Made by a program: the position numbers and the translations under genes. A DNA stretch of 64,000 nucleotides from Polyangium sp. 15x6 (GTDB taxonomy: Bacteria > Myxococcota_A > Polyangia > Polyangiales > Polyangiaceae). The notes under the pieces are model-generated. The model ran no database searches and had not been told where the DNA came from. It saw nothing but the letters and a program-made list of their open reading frames with translations. Shown here in pieces: positions 11,365 to 20,911 of the stretch. The stretch's first letter is position 1; each line of letters begins with the position of its first letter. The DNA is taken from NCBI RefSeq assembly GCF_029960785.1, contig NZ_JASBQE010000032.1:1-64000 (forward strand), read 5' to 3'.

Positions 11365-13047
11365 TTAGATGGTGAGGATTTCCGTGTGCTCACCCCAGGC
11401 GGCGCGCAGCACGTCGCCGATCTCGCCTACGGTCGCGCCTGCCTTCACCGCCGCGAGGATCGGCGGCAAGAGGTTGTCGGTCCCGCGTGCCGCGCGATCG
11501 ATCACGGCGAGCGCCTCGCTCTTCTTCGGCCCCTCGTGCTCGGCACGCCACGCGCGCGTCCGCTCGGCCTGCTCGCGCTCGATGCGCGGATCGATCTTCA
11601 TCACCGGCACGGGCGGGCTCTCCGAGGCGAACTCGTTCAGGCCCACGATGATCCGCTTCTTCTCCTCGATCTCGAGCTGGTAGCGATACGCCGCCGCCTG
11701 GATCTCGCGCTGCACGTAGCCCTGCTCGATCGCCGCGACCATCCCGCCGAGCTCGTCGACCCGCCGGATGTACTCGCGCGCCGCCTGTTCGAGCCGCGTC
11801 GTCAGCGCCTCGACCACGTAGCTGCCGCCGAGCGGATCCACGAAATCCGTCACGCCCGACTCGTAGCCGATCACCTGCTGCGTCCGGAGCGCCAGCGTCG
11901 CCGCCTCTGCCGTCGGTAGACCGAGCGCCTCGTCGAAGCCGTTGGTGTGCAAACTTTGGCAACCGCCGAGCACCGCGGCGAGCGCCTGCATCGCCACGCG
12001 CACCACGTTGACCATCGGCTGCTGCGCGAGCAGCGTCATGCCCGCCGTCTGGCAGTGGAACTTGAGCGCCCGCGCCCGGTCCGTCTTCGCGCCGAACCGC
12101 TCCTGCATGATCGACGACCAGAGCCTGCGCGCCGCCCGGAACTTCGCGATCTCCTCGAGCACGTTGTTGTGCCCGTTGAAGAAGAACGAGAGCTGCCCGC
12201 CGAAGTCGTCCACGTCGAGCCCGGCCTCGACGGCGGCTTTTACGTACGCGATCCCGTCGGCCAGCGTGAACGCGAGCTCCTGCGCCGCGTCGCAGCCCGC
12301 CTCGCGCATGTGGTAGCCGCTGATCGAGATCGTGTTCCAGTGCGGCACGTCCTTCGAGCAGAACGCGAAGATGTCGCTGATGAGCCGGATCGAAGGCCGC
12401 GGCGGGTAGATGTACGTCCCGCGCGCCACGTACTCCTTCAAGATGTCGTTCTGGATCGTGCCGCGAAGTTTGTCCCTCGGGACCCCGGCCTCGTCCGCGA
12501 CCGCGATGTAGAGCGAGAGCAGGGTCGCCGCCGTCGCGTTGATCGTCATCGACGTGGAGATCGTGTCGAGCGGAAGCCCCGCGAGCAGCCGCCGCATGTC
12601 GCCGAGCGAGTCGATCGCCACGCCCACGCGCCCCACCTCGCCGGCCGCGAGCGCGTGATCCGAGTCGCGCCCCATCTGCGTCGGCAGATCGAACGCGACC
12701 GAGAGCCCGGTTTGTCCCTGCGAGAGCAGGTAGTGGTAACGCGCGTTCGACTCCTCCGCGGTGCCGAAGCCAGCGTACTGCCGCATCGTCCAGAGGCGCC
12801 CGCGGTACATGTTCGGCTGCACGCCGCGCGTGAACGGCGGCATCCCCGGGAAGCCGAGATCACGCGCGGGCTCGAAGCCGAGGCGCTCGAGCGTCTCCTC
12901 GTCGTAGAGATCGTCCGCGCCTTCGCCAACCGATCCGGGCGGCCCCGAGAGCAGCGGCGCGCGTGGCCTCGCCGCCTTGCGCGCCTTCGCGAGCCGCTTC
13001 TCGAACTCTTCCTTCGCCTGGCCTTCCGCTCGGTCGTCGCTCTTCAT
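11365..13047 (-). CDS. Methylmalonyl-CoA mutase, catalytic (TIM-barrel) subunit
   Basis: This 560-residue protein interconverts (R)-methylmalonyl-CoA and succinyl-CoA with adenosylcobalamin. It carries the substrate-barrel motifs [41 protein letters not shown] and [13 protein letters not shown]. The Tyr of RQYAGF (residue 91) and the Arg of EYVARG (209) lie 118 residues apart, matching the Tyr/Arg pair that marks methylmalonyl-CoA rather than isobutyryl-CoA specificity. No C-terminal cobalamin-binding domain (DxHxxG) is present, so a separate B12-binding subunit is required; none is in the window. The chaperone GTPase MeaB is encoded at 23.7 kb. It starts at ATG 13047. Confidence 0.9.
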   Translation of the reverse strand: MKSDDRAEGQAKEEFEKRLAKARKAARPRAPLLSGPPGSVGEGADDLYDEETLERLGFEPARDLGFPGMPPFTRGVQPNMYRGRLWTMRQYAGFGTAEESNARYHYLLSQGQTGLSVAFDLPTQMGRDSDHALAAGEVGRVGVAIDSLGDMRRLLAGLPLDTISTSMTINATAATLLSLYIAVADEAGVPRDKLRGTIQNDILKEYVARGTYIYPPRPSIRLISDIFAFCSKDVPHWNTISISGYHMREAGCDAAQELAFTLADGIAYVKAAVEAGLDVDDFGGQLSFFFNGHNNVLEEIAKFRAARRLWSSIMQERFGAKTDRARALKFHCQTAGMTLLAQQPMVNVVRVAMQALAAVLGGCQSLHTNGFDEALGLPTAEAATLALRTQQVIGYESGVTDFVDPLGGSYVVEALTTRLEQAAREYIRRVDELGGMVAAIEQGYVQREIQAAAYRYQLEIEEKKRIIVGLNEFASESPPVPVMKIDPRIEREQAERTRAWRAEHEGPKKSEALAVIDRAARGTDNLLPPILAAVKAGATVGEIGDVLRAAWGEHTEILTI

Positions 13048-13066
13048 GGTTCGTCGTCCTCGACGT

Positions 13067-14725
13067 TCAACCTCGCGCCGACAAGAGCCGCGCGAGCGCC
13101 TCGCCCACGGCGCGGGCGAGCTCGTCCATCCTGCGCGTGCCGGTGAGCGTGTCGCCGAGATCGTCGACCATGAGCACCGCCGCCGGCCGCCCCGCGACGC
13201 GCACCGCCACGACGGCCACGTCCGAGCTCGCGCGCTCCATCACCGCGAGCAGCCCCGCGTGCGCCTCCGTCTCGGGCACGGGCCCGAGGTAGATCGACGT
13301 CGCCGTCGCCGTCGCGAACACGCTCGGCACGTCGTGCGGGATCGAGAGCGCTCGCAGCGCCTCTTCGTCCCCGAAGTCCTCGTTGCACGTCCATCCGTGG
13401 AACCCGTCGCGCTTGACCGCGAAGAGCGCCACGCGTCGCGCGAAGAGCGCCGCGCCTCCGAGCGCGAGCGAGACGATCTCGTCGCGCGTCGCGGCGCGCG
13501 CGAGCGCCCCGAGGATCGCGCTCGGATCCGGGAAGGGCAGGGGAGGCGGACCGACGAACGTCTGGCGTTGCGGCTCCTCCTCGGAGTCCGGGGCGAGCGT
13601 CGGCGCAGGCGCGGTCACCTGGCCTTTCGCGGGCATCGGAAGCGACATCGCGGGCGGCGGCACCGACACACCACCACCACGACGCGCCGACGGCGCGGGC
13701 GCGAACGAGTTCGGCCCTGCAAGCGGCTCCGCGATCGGGGCCCCGAGCGCGGGCGCGAGCGCATGCGAGACGGGCGCGTCGTGCGTCGTCCACATCGCCG
13801 CCGCTCGCTCGGCCTTCTCCGCGCTCGCCGCGTCGCCCACGACGCGCGGCGCCGTGCCTCCGTCGCTCGACGGCGAACGCGAGAACACCGATGGATCGAG
13901 GGTCGGACGCGTCGCGCCGCGCCACGCCGTGAGCTCGGGAGGCGCCACGGCGAGCGGCGAGGGAACCGACGCCGGGCCCGGCGGCGGCGTCGAGGGAAAC
14001 GACACGCGCGGCGGATCGTCTCCGCTCGCCGGAGCTGCTGCCGCGGCCTTCGTCGCGGGCAACGCGGAACGAACGGGCCGCTCGAGCGGCGCCGCTCCAC
14101 GCAACGTCCCCGGCGCGCCGCGCCGCGTGGGCGGCGTGGCTGCGTTCGTCGGATCTGCGTCACCGCCCTCCGGCACGCGTTTCACGAGCGGGATCGGCGT
14201 GCTGATCGTGGGCGGCGGCGGGATCGACGACTGCGGCGCGCCGAAAGGCGAGGGCGGCGTGATGCGGCGACCTCGTGGCTTCTTCGGAGCCTCGGGTTGC
14301 GCGGCGGTGAGCTCGATCCGCCGGATCGCCTCTTCCACGGCGCCGATCGGCGCGCGCAGCACGCGCACCGGCGCGCCGAGGTGGAACGACATCTCCGCCT
14401 CGATGTGCGTGTCGAGCGGATCGGCCGCGGCCACGTCCACGGTCCCCGTGAACGGATCGAGCCGCGTCGGCAGCGCGCAGAGCCTCCGGCACAACGCGCG
14501 CGGCAACTTCGCCACGAGGTCCGGCGCGCCTTGCACGTGGCGAAGCCCGGGACCTGCGTACCGCGCGATCTCCTCGTCGAGCTCGGCCTCCGTGATCGCT
14601 CCGCGATCCACGAGCGCGCGCGTGAAGGGAATTCCCCGCACGACCGACAGGAGCAGCGCCGCCTGCACCTTCTCCCGCGTCACCAGATTCGCCGCGATCA
14701 GGCGTCGCCCCAACTCCACGGACAC
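13067..14725 (-). CDS. GspE-N/MshEN-like plus GAF-like domain protein
   Basis: This 552-residue protein starts at GTG 14725. Residues 1-130 resemble the N-terminal domain of type II secretion/pilus ATPases ([21 protein letters not shown], then [13 protein letters not shown]), which in that family binds cyclic nucleotides or partner proteins. A Pro/Ser/Ala-rich linker of about 230 residues follows. The C-terminal 170 residues look like a GAF-type sensor ([37 protein letters not shown]). No ATPase motif exists, so it is not a secretion motor; a regulatory or scaffolding role is inferred. It lies between the FtsB-like gene and the mutase. Confidence 0.6.
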   Translation of the reverse strand: MSVELGRRLIAANLVTREKVQAALLLSVVRGIPFTRALVDRGAITEAELDEEIARYAGPGLRHVQGAPDLVAKLPRALCRRLCALPTRLDPFTGTVDVAAADPLDTHIEAEMSFHLGAPVRVLRAPIGAVEEAIRRIELTAAQPEAPKKPRGRRITPPSPFGAPQSSIPPPPTISTPIPLVKRVPEGGDADPTNAATPPTRRGAPGTLRGAAPLERPVRSALPATKAAAAAPASGDDPPRVSFPSTPPPGPASVPSPLAVAPPELTAWRGATRPTLDPSVFSRSPSSDGGTAPRVVGDAASAEKAERAAAMWTTHDAPVSHALAPALGAPIAEPLAGPNSFAPAPSARRGGGVSVPPPAMSLPMPAKGQVTAPAPTLAPDSEEEPQRQTFVGPPPLPFPDPSAILGALARAATRDEIVSLALGGAALFARRVALFAVKRDGFHGWTCNEDFGDEEALRALSIPHDVPSVFATATATSIYLGPVPETEAHAGLLAVMERASSDVAVVAVRVAGRPAAVLMVDDLGDTLTGTRRMDELARAVGEALARLLSARG

Positions 14726-14765
14726 GGCGCGAACGATATCACTCTTTATGTTGGCGAGGGGGTCC

Positions 14766-15065
14766 TCACCGCGACGCTGGAAACTGGAAGACGACCTCGG
14801 TCTGTCGCACGAGCCCGAGGTTGTCCCGCGCGATGCGCTCGACCGCCGTCGGATCGTCCCGCAGCCGCTCGACCCGCCCACGCAGCGCGTCGATCTCGCG
14901 GTGCATCTCCGCGCTCTCCTCTTCCACCTGCTCGAGCTCCCGTTCGAGCCCACGCAGACGCGGCAGACCCTCCGGGGAGAGGATCATCACCGGCACCCCG
15001 ATGACCGCCACGATGAGGATTCCGACCGGCAGCACCCGCTCGATCGCCAAGGTGAGTCGACGCAC
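14766..15065 (-). CDS. FtsB/DivIC-family septum formation initiator
   Basis: This 99-residue bitopic membrane protein has a transmembrane helix (VLPVGILIVAVIGVPVMIL), a coiled coil (LERELEQVEEESAEMHREIDAL) and the family C-terminus ERIARDNLGLVRQTEVVFQF. FtsB/DivIC proteins bridge FtsL and FtsQ in the divisome and coordinate septal peptidoglycan synthesis. Size and architecture fit exactly. It is divergent from the TPR-pseudokinase gene, with a 207-base intergenic region between. Confidence 0.82.
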   Translation of the reverse strand: MRRLTLAIERVLPVGILIVAVIGVPVMILSPEGLPRLRGLERELEQVEEESAEMHREIDALRGRVERLRDDPTAVERIARDNLGLVRQTEVVFQFPASR

Positions 15066-15272
15066 GTCTTCCTCCCTGCCACGGCCGCGGGCGCCCGGTC
15101 AACTTTCCGGGCTCGCGTCCTTCGTAAAGATCCGTGCTTTTGCGTCGGTTGTTCTTCGCGAACGACCGGACCTTTGGCTAGCATACGCCCGCCCGCGGAC
15201 GCCCTGGTCGGTTCGGCTGGACCGAACGATGACCAGACGAGGACGCCCGCGCGAAGGATCCGAGGAGATTGC

Positions 15273-18200
15273 ATGTCGATCGATATCGTCCGAGGTGAGC
15301 TCGAGCGCCTCTTCTCGCTCGATGAAATGACCGCGCTGTCGAGCGAGCTGCTCGGGCTCGATCCGGCCCAGGTTGGAGGCGCCGTCTCGAAGGCATCCTT
15401 CGCGCGCGCTCTCACGGATCGCTGCTTCGAGAACGACGCCGAAGGCGCGCTGCTCGACGCGATCTTCGCCGTGAGGCCCGAGGCCGACGCGAAGCTGCGC
15501 GAGCTCGCGAAGAAGGGCACGAGCGCCGACACCGAGATCAAAGCCGGCGAGGCGTTCGGCGCCTTCACCGTCACGCGCAAGATCGGCGAGGGCCCGCGCG
15601 CCGTCGTCTACGCCGCGACCCGGAAAGTCGAGGGCGAGGACAAGCCCGAGGAGCGGATCCTCAAGGTCTTTCGCAAGGACGCCGCCTCCGGTCCGCGCGC
15701 TCTCCAGCGTTTCCTCACGGCCGTTCGTCTCGCCGCGAAGGTGCAGCACGAGGGCCTGCCCGCGTCGCTCGAAGCCGGCGTCGTCTCGGGCCACGCGTAC
15801 GTCGCATACGCGCCCATCGACGGACAGCCGCTCGCCGCGCGCGTGACGCGCACGGGCGCGCTGCACATGAACGAGGCGCGCGAGATCGTCCGCTCCGTCC
15901 TCTCGGCCCTGACCGCGCTGCACGAGGCGCGCGTCGTGCACGGCAACATCAAGCTCGAGAACGTGCTCGTCGGCCGCGGCGAAGGCGGCAAGGTCCGCGC
16001 GTACCTCGTCGACGTGGGCTGCGATCGCCTCGGCGCCGGCGTGGGCGGTCCCTTCGGTGTCCCCACGCTCGCCCGCGCTCTCTCGCCCGAGCAGATCCGC
16101 GCCGGCGCGCTCGACGCGCAGAGCGACATCTACGGCTTCGGCGCCATGCTCTTCGAGCTCCTCGCGGGCAAGCCTCCGTTCAACGGCGAGACCGGCGCCG
16201 ACGTCGCCGCCGCGCACCTCGTCCGCGAGGCGCCGGCAACTTCCTCGATCGCGCCGAAGGGCTGGGTCAACAAGGAGCTCGACGAGATCATCGCGCGCCT
16301 GCTCGACAAGAACCCGAGCGCGCGCCCCAAGGGCGTGAGCGGCGCGCTCGACCTCGTCGATCCCACGGCCAAGAGCGCTGAGGAAGCGCCCAAGGGCAAG
16401 ACCTTCACCGACGAGGAGATCAACGACCTCGCCGATCTGCTCCTCGCCGATCCCACGGATCACGACTCGGCCCTCGCGCTGGAGAGCGCCTCGCGTGACG
16501 GCGCGGATCCGCACAAGGTCGCCGAGGCCTTCGTCATCGCGGCCTCCGAGGTCGACGAGGGCGAGAGCGCGGGCGAGAAGATCAAGGCCGCGGAGACCAA
16601 GAAGCAGCTCCTCTTCCGCGCCGCCCGCACGTACGAGAACGTCGCGAAGGATCTGGAGAAGGCCGAGGGCGTGCTCCAGCAGATCGTCGAGCTCGACGAG
16701 GACGACGACGTCGCGTTCAGCGCGCTCGAGGACGTCCGAAGGCAGCTCAAGAAGTACGAGGAGGTCGTCGAGATGCTCCTCGAGCGCAGCGAGAAGGCGC
16801 AGGATCCGCCGGCGCGGGCGCGCGCGCTGAACGAGATCGGCCGCCTCTACGTGCGCGAGCTCGAGGACGTCGAGCAGGGCGTCTTCGCCTTCGCGCAGGC
16901 GCTCTCCATCCTCCCGCAGAACCAGGACTACGCGAAGGATCTCGAGCGCTCGGCCGGCAGCGACATGAAGGTCTGGGCCGAGGCGCTCCAGATCCTGAGC
17001 ACCGCGACGACCAGCGCGGAGATGTCGACCGAGGACAAGATCGCGCTCTTCAACCTGCTCGGGCGCTGGTACTCCGAGAAGATCGCGCGGCCCGACATGG
17101 GCCTTCCTTGCTTCCAGGCCGTGCTCTCGGCGGAGCCCGGGCACGACGGCGCGCTCGACGGCATGGCGCAGCTCTACCGTCGCGCGCAGCAGTGGCAGGA
17201 GCTCTGCCAGATCCTCCAGACCCGCGCCGATCGCGCCGCGACGCCGGAGCGCTCCCGCGAGATCCGCGCCGAGGCTGCCGACGTCCTCGAGACGCGGCTC
17301 AACGACGCCTCGCGCGCCCGCGATCTCTTCGAGCACATCTTCCAGGAAGACCCGAGCAACGACAAAGCCGCCGAGGCGCTCGGTCGCATCTACCACCGCC
17401 AGGAGGACTGGGCCGGCTACGCGAAGATCCTCGAGCGCCGCGCCGACGCGCTCCGCGGCGAGGCCCGCGTCGAGGCCATCTGCAAGGTCGCCGAGCTCTA
17501 CGAGGATCAGTTGAACGACCTCGGCGAGGCCACGCGCCGCTACGAGGCCGCGCTCGACGTCGACCCGCACGGCCTCACCGCGCTGCGCGGGCTCGATCGC
17601 ATCTACAACCGCACGGGCCGCTACAAGGAGCTCGTCGGCAACATCGAGAAGCAGATCGCGATCAGCGCGACGCCGCGCCAGAAGATCAACCTCTACGAGC
17701 GGCTCGCCGGCATCCACGACGAGCAGTTCCTCGATCACGGCAAGGCCGCCGAGGCGTACGAGGCGATCCTCCAGATCGATCCGGCGCACGAGGGAACGCT
17801 CACCGCGCTCATGCGGCACTACCGCGCGCTCGAGCGCTGGGAGGACGTCGTCTCGCTCTACGAGCGCCTCCTCCGCATCGTCACCGACGACAAGCGCCGC
17901 ATCGAGCAGCTCCTCGCGATGGGCCGCGTCCTCGTCGAGCAGGTCGGCTCGCCCGAGCGCGCCTCGAAGGCGTACGAGAAGGTCATCGAGATCGATCCGC
18001 AGCACGGCGGCGCCCTCGAGTCGCTCGCGAACGTCCGCGCCGCGACCGGCGACGCGCTCGCCGCGCTCTCCGCGATCGAGTCGCTCGCCGTCAAGGCCAC
18101 GACGCCCGAGACGCGCGCCGATCTCTGGATCCGCGCCGCCAAGCTGCTCGACGACAAGGGCGATCGCGACGGCGCGATCGAGCGCTACAAGAAGGCCCTC

Positions 18201-20609
18201 GACGCGCAGCCCGGCAACGTCGCGGCCTCCACCGCGCTCCGCGCCGCCTACCTCGCGCGCGGCGACGCCACGAGCGCCGTCGAGCTCCTCGGCCGCGAGA
18301 TCGAGGCCGCCGAGGGCAACCTCGCGAAGGCGCGCCACTACGGCGAGATGGCCTTCCTCCTGCACGAGAAGCTCAAGGACACCGACCGCGCCCAGGCGGC
18401 CGCGACGAAGGCGATCGACCTCGATCCGACGAACATGAAGGCGCTCTACGTCTCGGGCGAGATCGCCTTCAACGCATCTCGCTTCGTCGAGGCGGCCAAG
18501 CACTTCGAATCGCTGGCGAACCGCTCCGACGCGATGCCGAAGGACCTCGCGCTCGACGTGGTCAGCCACTACATCGACGCGCTCAGCAAGATCGGCTCGA
18601 CCGAGAAGGCCGTCTCGGTTCTCCCGACGCTGCTCGCGCTCGCGCCCGACGTCCCGCAGGCGATCCGCCGCGCGGCGAAGGTCCGCTACGACGCCAAGCA
18701 GTACAAGGAGAGCGCCGCGCTCTACGTCGATCTCACGAACCGCTTCGGCGACAAGCTCGATCCGGTCGATCGCGCCGAGGCGATGCTCTACCTCGGCCAG
18801 GCACGCCTCTCGCTCGGCGAGGTCGAGGAGGCGGTCTCGCCGCTGCTCGACGCGGCCGACCTGATGCCCGAGGCGCCCGAGCCGATCGCGGCGCTCGTGC
18901 GGCTCTACGAGGCGAAGAAGGACTGGGAGGAGGTCATCCGCCTCAAGATGCGCCGCATCGACGTCGTCAGCGGCGACGAGCGCGTCGCGCTGCTCCTCGA
19001 CGTCGGCGACATCATGGCCGCGCAGCTCGGCGATCGCACCCGCGCGGCGAAGAGCTACGTCGCCGCGCTCGACGAGCGCCCGGACGATCGGAAGATCCTG
19101 ACCAAGCTGATGCAGCTCTACAGCGAGGAGAAGGACTGGTCGAAGCTCATCGAGGTCGTGCTCAAGCTCGCGAGCAAGATCGACGACAAGCGGCAAAAGG
19201 CGAAGTACATGCACACCGCCGCGATCGTGAGCTGGCGTCAGCTCGGCGACTCGGACAAGGCGATCGAGTACTACGACCAGGTCCTCGAGCTCGATCCCTC
19301 GCTCGAAAAGGCGCTCGCCGAGGCGATCGAGGTCCGCGAGCAGAAGGGCGACTGGGAGGGCGTCGAGCGCCTCGTGCGCGTCGATCTCGAGCGAGCGACC
19401 GAGCGCAACGACACGGCGAAGGTGCTCGCCACGATGGAGAAGCTCGGCGCGCTCTACAAGGACAAGCTCGGCGCCATCGCCGACGCGATCGACGCGTACG
19501 AGGCCGCGCAGACGCTCGATCCCGAGAACCACGAGCGCGAGGAGCTGCTCGCCAAGCTCTACGCGAGCGACCCCGCGCAGTACCTCGACAAGGCCGTGGC
19601 GGCGCAGTCGCTCCTGCTCCGTCGCAATCCCTACCGCCCCGAGCCGTACAAGCTCCTGCGCAAGCTCTACACCGAGTCGAAGAAAGCGGACTCGGCGTAC
19701 TGCCTCTGCCAGGCCCTCACGCTGATGAGCTTCGCCGAGCCCGACGAGGAGCGCTTCTTCAAGCGCATGCGCTCGGACACGGCGGCCGCGGCGCAGGTCC
19801 CGCTCGGCGAGGAGGACTGGTTCACGAACCTCACGCACCCGGACGCCGACCCGCTGTTGACGAACGTCTTCGCGGTCATCCAGCCGGCCGTGATCATGAA
19901 GAACGGCCAGCCTCTGGAGGCGCTCGGCTACCAGATGGCCTACGCCATCGACCTCATGCGGCACCCGTACCCGCTCTCGCAGACGATCGTCTTCGCGGCC
20001 GGCGTGCTGGGCCTCGAGTTGCCCCTCTGCTTCCAGAATCCCATGGATCCGGGAGGCCTCTCGTTCCTCCACGCCCACAACCCCGCGATCGTGCTCGGCG
20101 CTGCCGCGCTCGCCACGGAGGTCCCTCCGCAGATGGGCGCGTTCATCGCGAGCCGCCACCTCACGTACTACCGGCCCGGCATGTACCTCCGCTACCTCGT
20201 CCCCACGGGCACGGGGCTCCGGGCGTGGCTCTTCGCGGCGATCAAGCTCATTTCCCCGAACTTCCCGATCTCCAAGGACATCGAGGGTCCGGTGAAGGAG
20301 AACCTCGCGGTCATCGAGGCAGTGATCACGGGCGCGCGGCGCGACGAGCTCGCGAGCGCCGTCACGAAGCTCCTCCAGGCCGGCGCGATCGACCTCAAGA
20401 AGTGGGTCGCGGGCGTCGACCTCACGGCCGATCGCGCGGGCTTCGTCGTGGCGAACGACCTCGAGATTGCACAGGAAATCATCAAGGCCGCCGACGACTC
20501 CGCGAGCGCCGTGCCGCAGAAGGAGCGCCTGAAGGAGCTCGTTCTGTTCTCGGTCGGCGAGGATTATTTCGCGATCCGTCGTAAGCTGGGCATCAACATC
20601 GACGCCTGA
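15273..20609 (+). CDS. Giant pseudokinase-TPR protein
   Basis: This 1778-residue cytoplasmic protein starts at ATG 15273. Residues about 95-350 have a Ser/Thr kinase fold: the ATP-site Lys in RILKVFRK (131) is kept, but the catalytic loop reads HGNIKLEN (223-230) instead of HRDxKxxN. The DFG position reads VDVGCD. The catalytic Asp is therefore lost and it should be a pseudokinase. Residues about 400-1480 are a long array of degenerate 34-residue TPR-type repeats (for example EDWAGYAKILERRADAL). A C-terminal domain of about 270 residues contains FIASRHLTYYRPGMYLRYL, a segment typical of large myxobacterial TPR proteins. A scaffold role is inferred. A branched hairpin ending in TTTT follows the stop. 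Confidence 0.85.
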   Translation: MSIDIVRGELERLFSLDEMTALSSELLGLDPAQVGGAVSKASFARALTDRCFENDAEGALLDAIFAVRPEADAKLRELAKKGTSADTEIKAGEAFGAFTVTRKIGEGPRAVVYAATRKVEGEDKPEERILKVFRKDAASGPRALQRFLTAVRLAAKVQHEGLPASLEAGVVSGHAYVAYAPIDGQPLAARVTRTGALHMNEAREIVRSVLSALTALHEARVVHGNIKLENVLVGRGEGGKVRAYLVDVGCDRLGAGVGGPFGVPTLARALSPEQIRAGALDAQSDIYGFGAMLFELLAGKPPFNGETGADVAAAHLVREAPATSSIAPKGWVNKELDEIIARLLDKNPSARPKGVSGALDLVDPTAKSAEEAPKGKTFTDEEINDLADLLLADPTDHDSALALESASRDGADPHKVAEAFVIAASEVDEGESAGEKIKAAETKKQLLFRAARTYENVAKDLEKAEGVLQQIVELDEDDDVAFSALEDVRRQLKKYEEVVEMLLERSEKAQDPPARARALNEIGRLYVRELEDVEQGVFAFAQALSILPQNQDYAKDLERSAGSDMKVWAEALQILSTATTSAEMSTEDKIALFNLLGRWYSEKIARPDMGLPCFQAVLSAEPGHDGALDGMAQLYRRAQQWQELCQILQTRADRAATPERSREIRAEAADVLETRLNDASRARDLFEHIFQEDPSNDKAAEALGRIYHRQEDWAGYAKILERRADALRGEARVEAICKVAELYEDQLNDLGEATRRYEAALDVDPHGLTALRGLDRIYNRTGRYKELVGNIEKQIAISATPRQKINLYERLAGIHDEQFLDHGKAAEAYEAILQIDPAHEGTLTALMRHYRALERWEDVVSLYERLLRIVTDDKRRIEQLLAMGRVLVEQVGSPERASKAYEKVIEIDPQHGGALESLANVRAATGDALAALSAIESLAVKATTPETRADLWIRAAKLLDDKGDRDGAIERYKKALDAQPGNVAASTALRAAYLARGDATSAVELLGREIEAAEGNLAKARHYGEMAFLLHEKLKDTDRAQAAATKAIDLDPTNMKALYVSGEIAFNASRFVEAAKHFESLANRSDAMPKDLALDVVSHYIDALSKIGSTEKAVSVLPTLLALAPDVPQAIRRAAKVRYDAKQYKESAALYVDLTNRFGDKLDPVDRAEAMLYLGQARLSLGEVEEAVSPLLDAADLMPEAPEPIAALVRLYEAKKDWEEVIRLKMRRIDVVSGDERVALLLDVGDIMAAQLGDRTRAAKSYVAALDERPDDRKILTKLMQLYSEEKDWSKLIEVVLKLASKIDDKRQKAKYMHTAAIVSWRQLGDSDKAIEYYDQVLELDPSLEKALAEAIEVREQKGDWEGVERLVRVDLERATERNDTAKVLATMEKLGALYKDKLGAIADAIDAYEAAQTLDPENHEREELLAKLYASDPAQYLDKAVAAQSLLLRRNPYRPEPYKLLRKLYTESKKADSAYCLCQALTLMSFAEPDEERFFKRMRSDTAAAAQVPLGEEDWFTNLTHPDADPLLTNVFAVIQPAVIMKNGQPLEALGYQMAYAIDLMRHPYPLSQTIVFAAGVLGLELPLCFQNPMDPGGLSFLHAHNPAIVLGAAALATEVPPQMGAFIASRHLTYYRPGMYLRYLVPTGTGLRAWLFAAIKLISPNFPISKDIEGPVKENLAVIEAVITGARRDELASAVTKLLQAGAIDLKKWVAGVDLTADRAGFVVANDLEIAQEIIKAADDSASAVPQKERLKELVLFSVGEDYFAIRRKLGINIDA

Positions 20610-20631
20610 TCGTCTCCGTTCGACCAGCTCG

Positions 20632-20719
20632 AAAGGGCCGATCTCGGGGTTTGGGGCGAAGGGCGCCGTCAGGCGACCCGGCGCCCCGAGCGTCGAACAG
20701 GGCACCGAGCGGCCCTTTT
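20632..20719 (+). terminator. Branched terminator-like hairpin after the TPR gene
   Basis: Outer arms AAAGGGCCG (20632-20640) and CGGCCCTTT (20710-20718) enclose a second stem, CTCGGGG (20643-20649) with CCCCGAG (20684-20690), plus a GC-rich inner part. The right arm runs into TTTT. This looks like an intrinsic terminator 23 bases past the stop codon. It occupies most of the 302-base gap before the histone-like gene. Confidence 0.55.
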
Positions 20720-20787
20720 GCGCGCTTCTGGGCCGGGGCGGTACGAATTGGGGCGACGAGTCAGCGCCGTTCGTGCAAGAACAGCGG

Positions 20788-20817
20788 TTGACGGGCAAAA
20801 TCCTTGGTTGCTACCCT
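20788..20817 (+). promoter_or_regulatory. Candidate sigma70-type promoter for the H1-like/Fic gene
   Basis: TTGACG (20788-20793) and TACCCT (20812-20817) are separated by 18 bases. The ATG at 20912 lies about 95 bases downstream. This is the only plausible -35/-10 pair in the gap; the -10 box matches weakly. Confidence 0.35.
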
Positions 20818-20911
20818 CACGCCCCGTCGCACGGGCCCCGAGGGGCCCGACAGACTCATCGTGCCGTGTCGCCGCGGGGGGTTCTCCGAGCGACCGCTGG
20901 AATCACGCTCC

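Noticed and set aside
11365-13047. Truncated mutase because the B12 domain is missing
   Set aside because: Two-polypeptide mutases with a separate cobalamin subunit are common, and the stop is followed by a normal intergenic element.
15099-20798. A 1899-codon open frame on the minus strand opposite the TPR gene
   Set aside because: It is open only because GC-rich codons mirror poorly into stops. The plus frame has kinase and TPR motifs, and the minus product is Arg/Leu/Asp-rich without domains.
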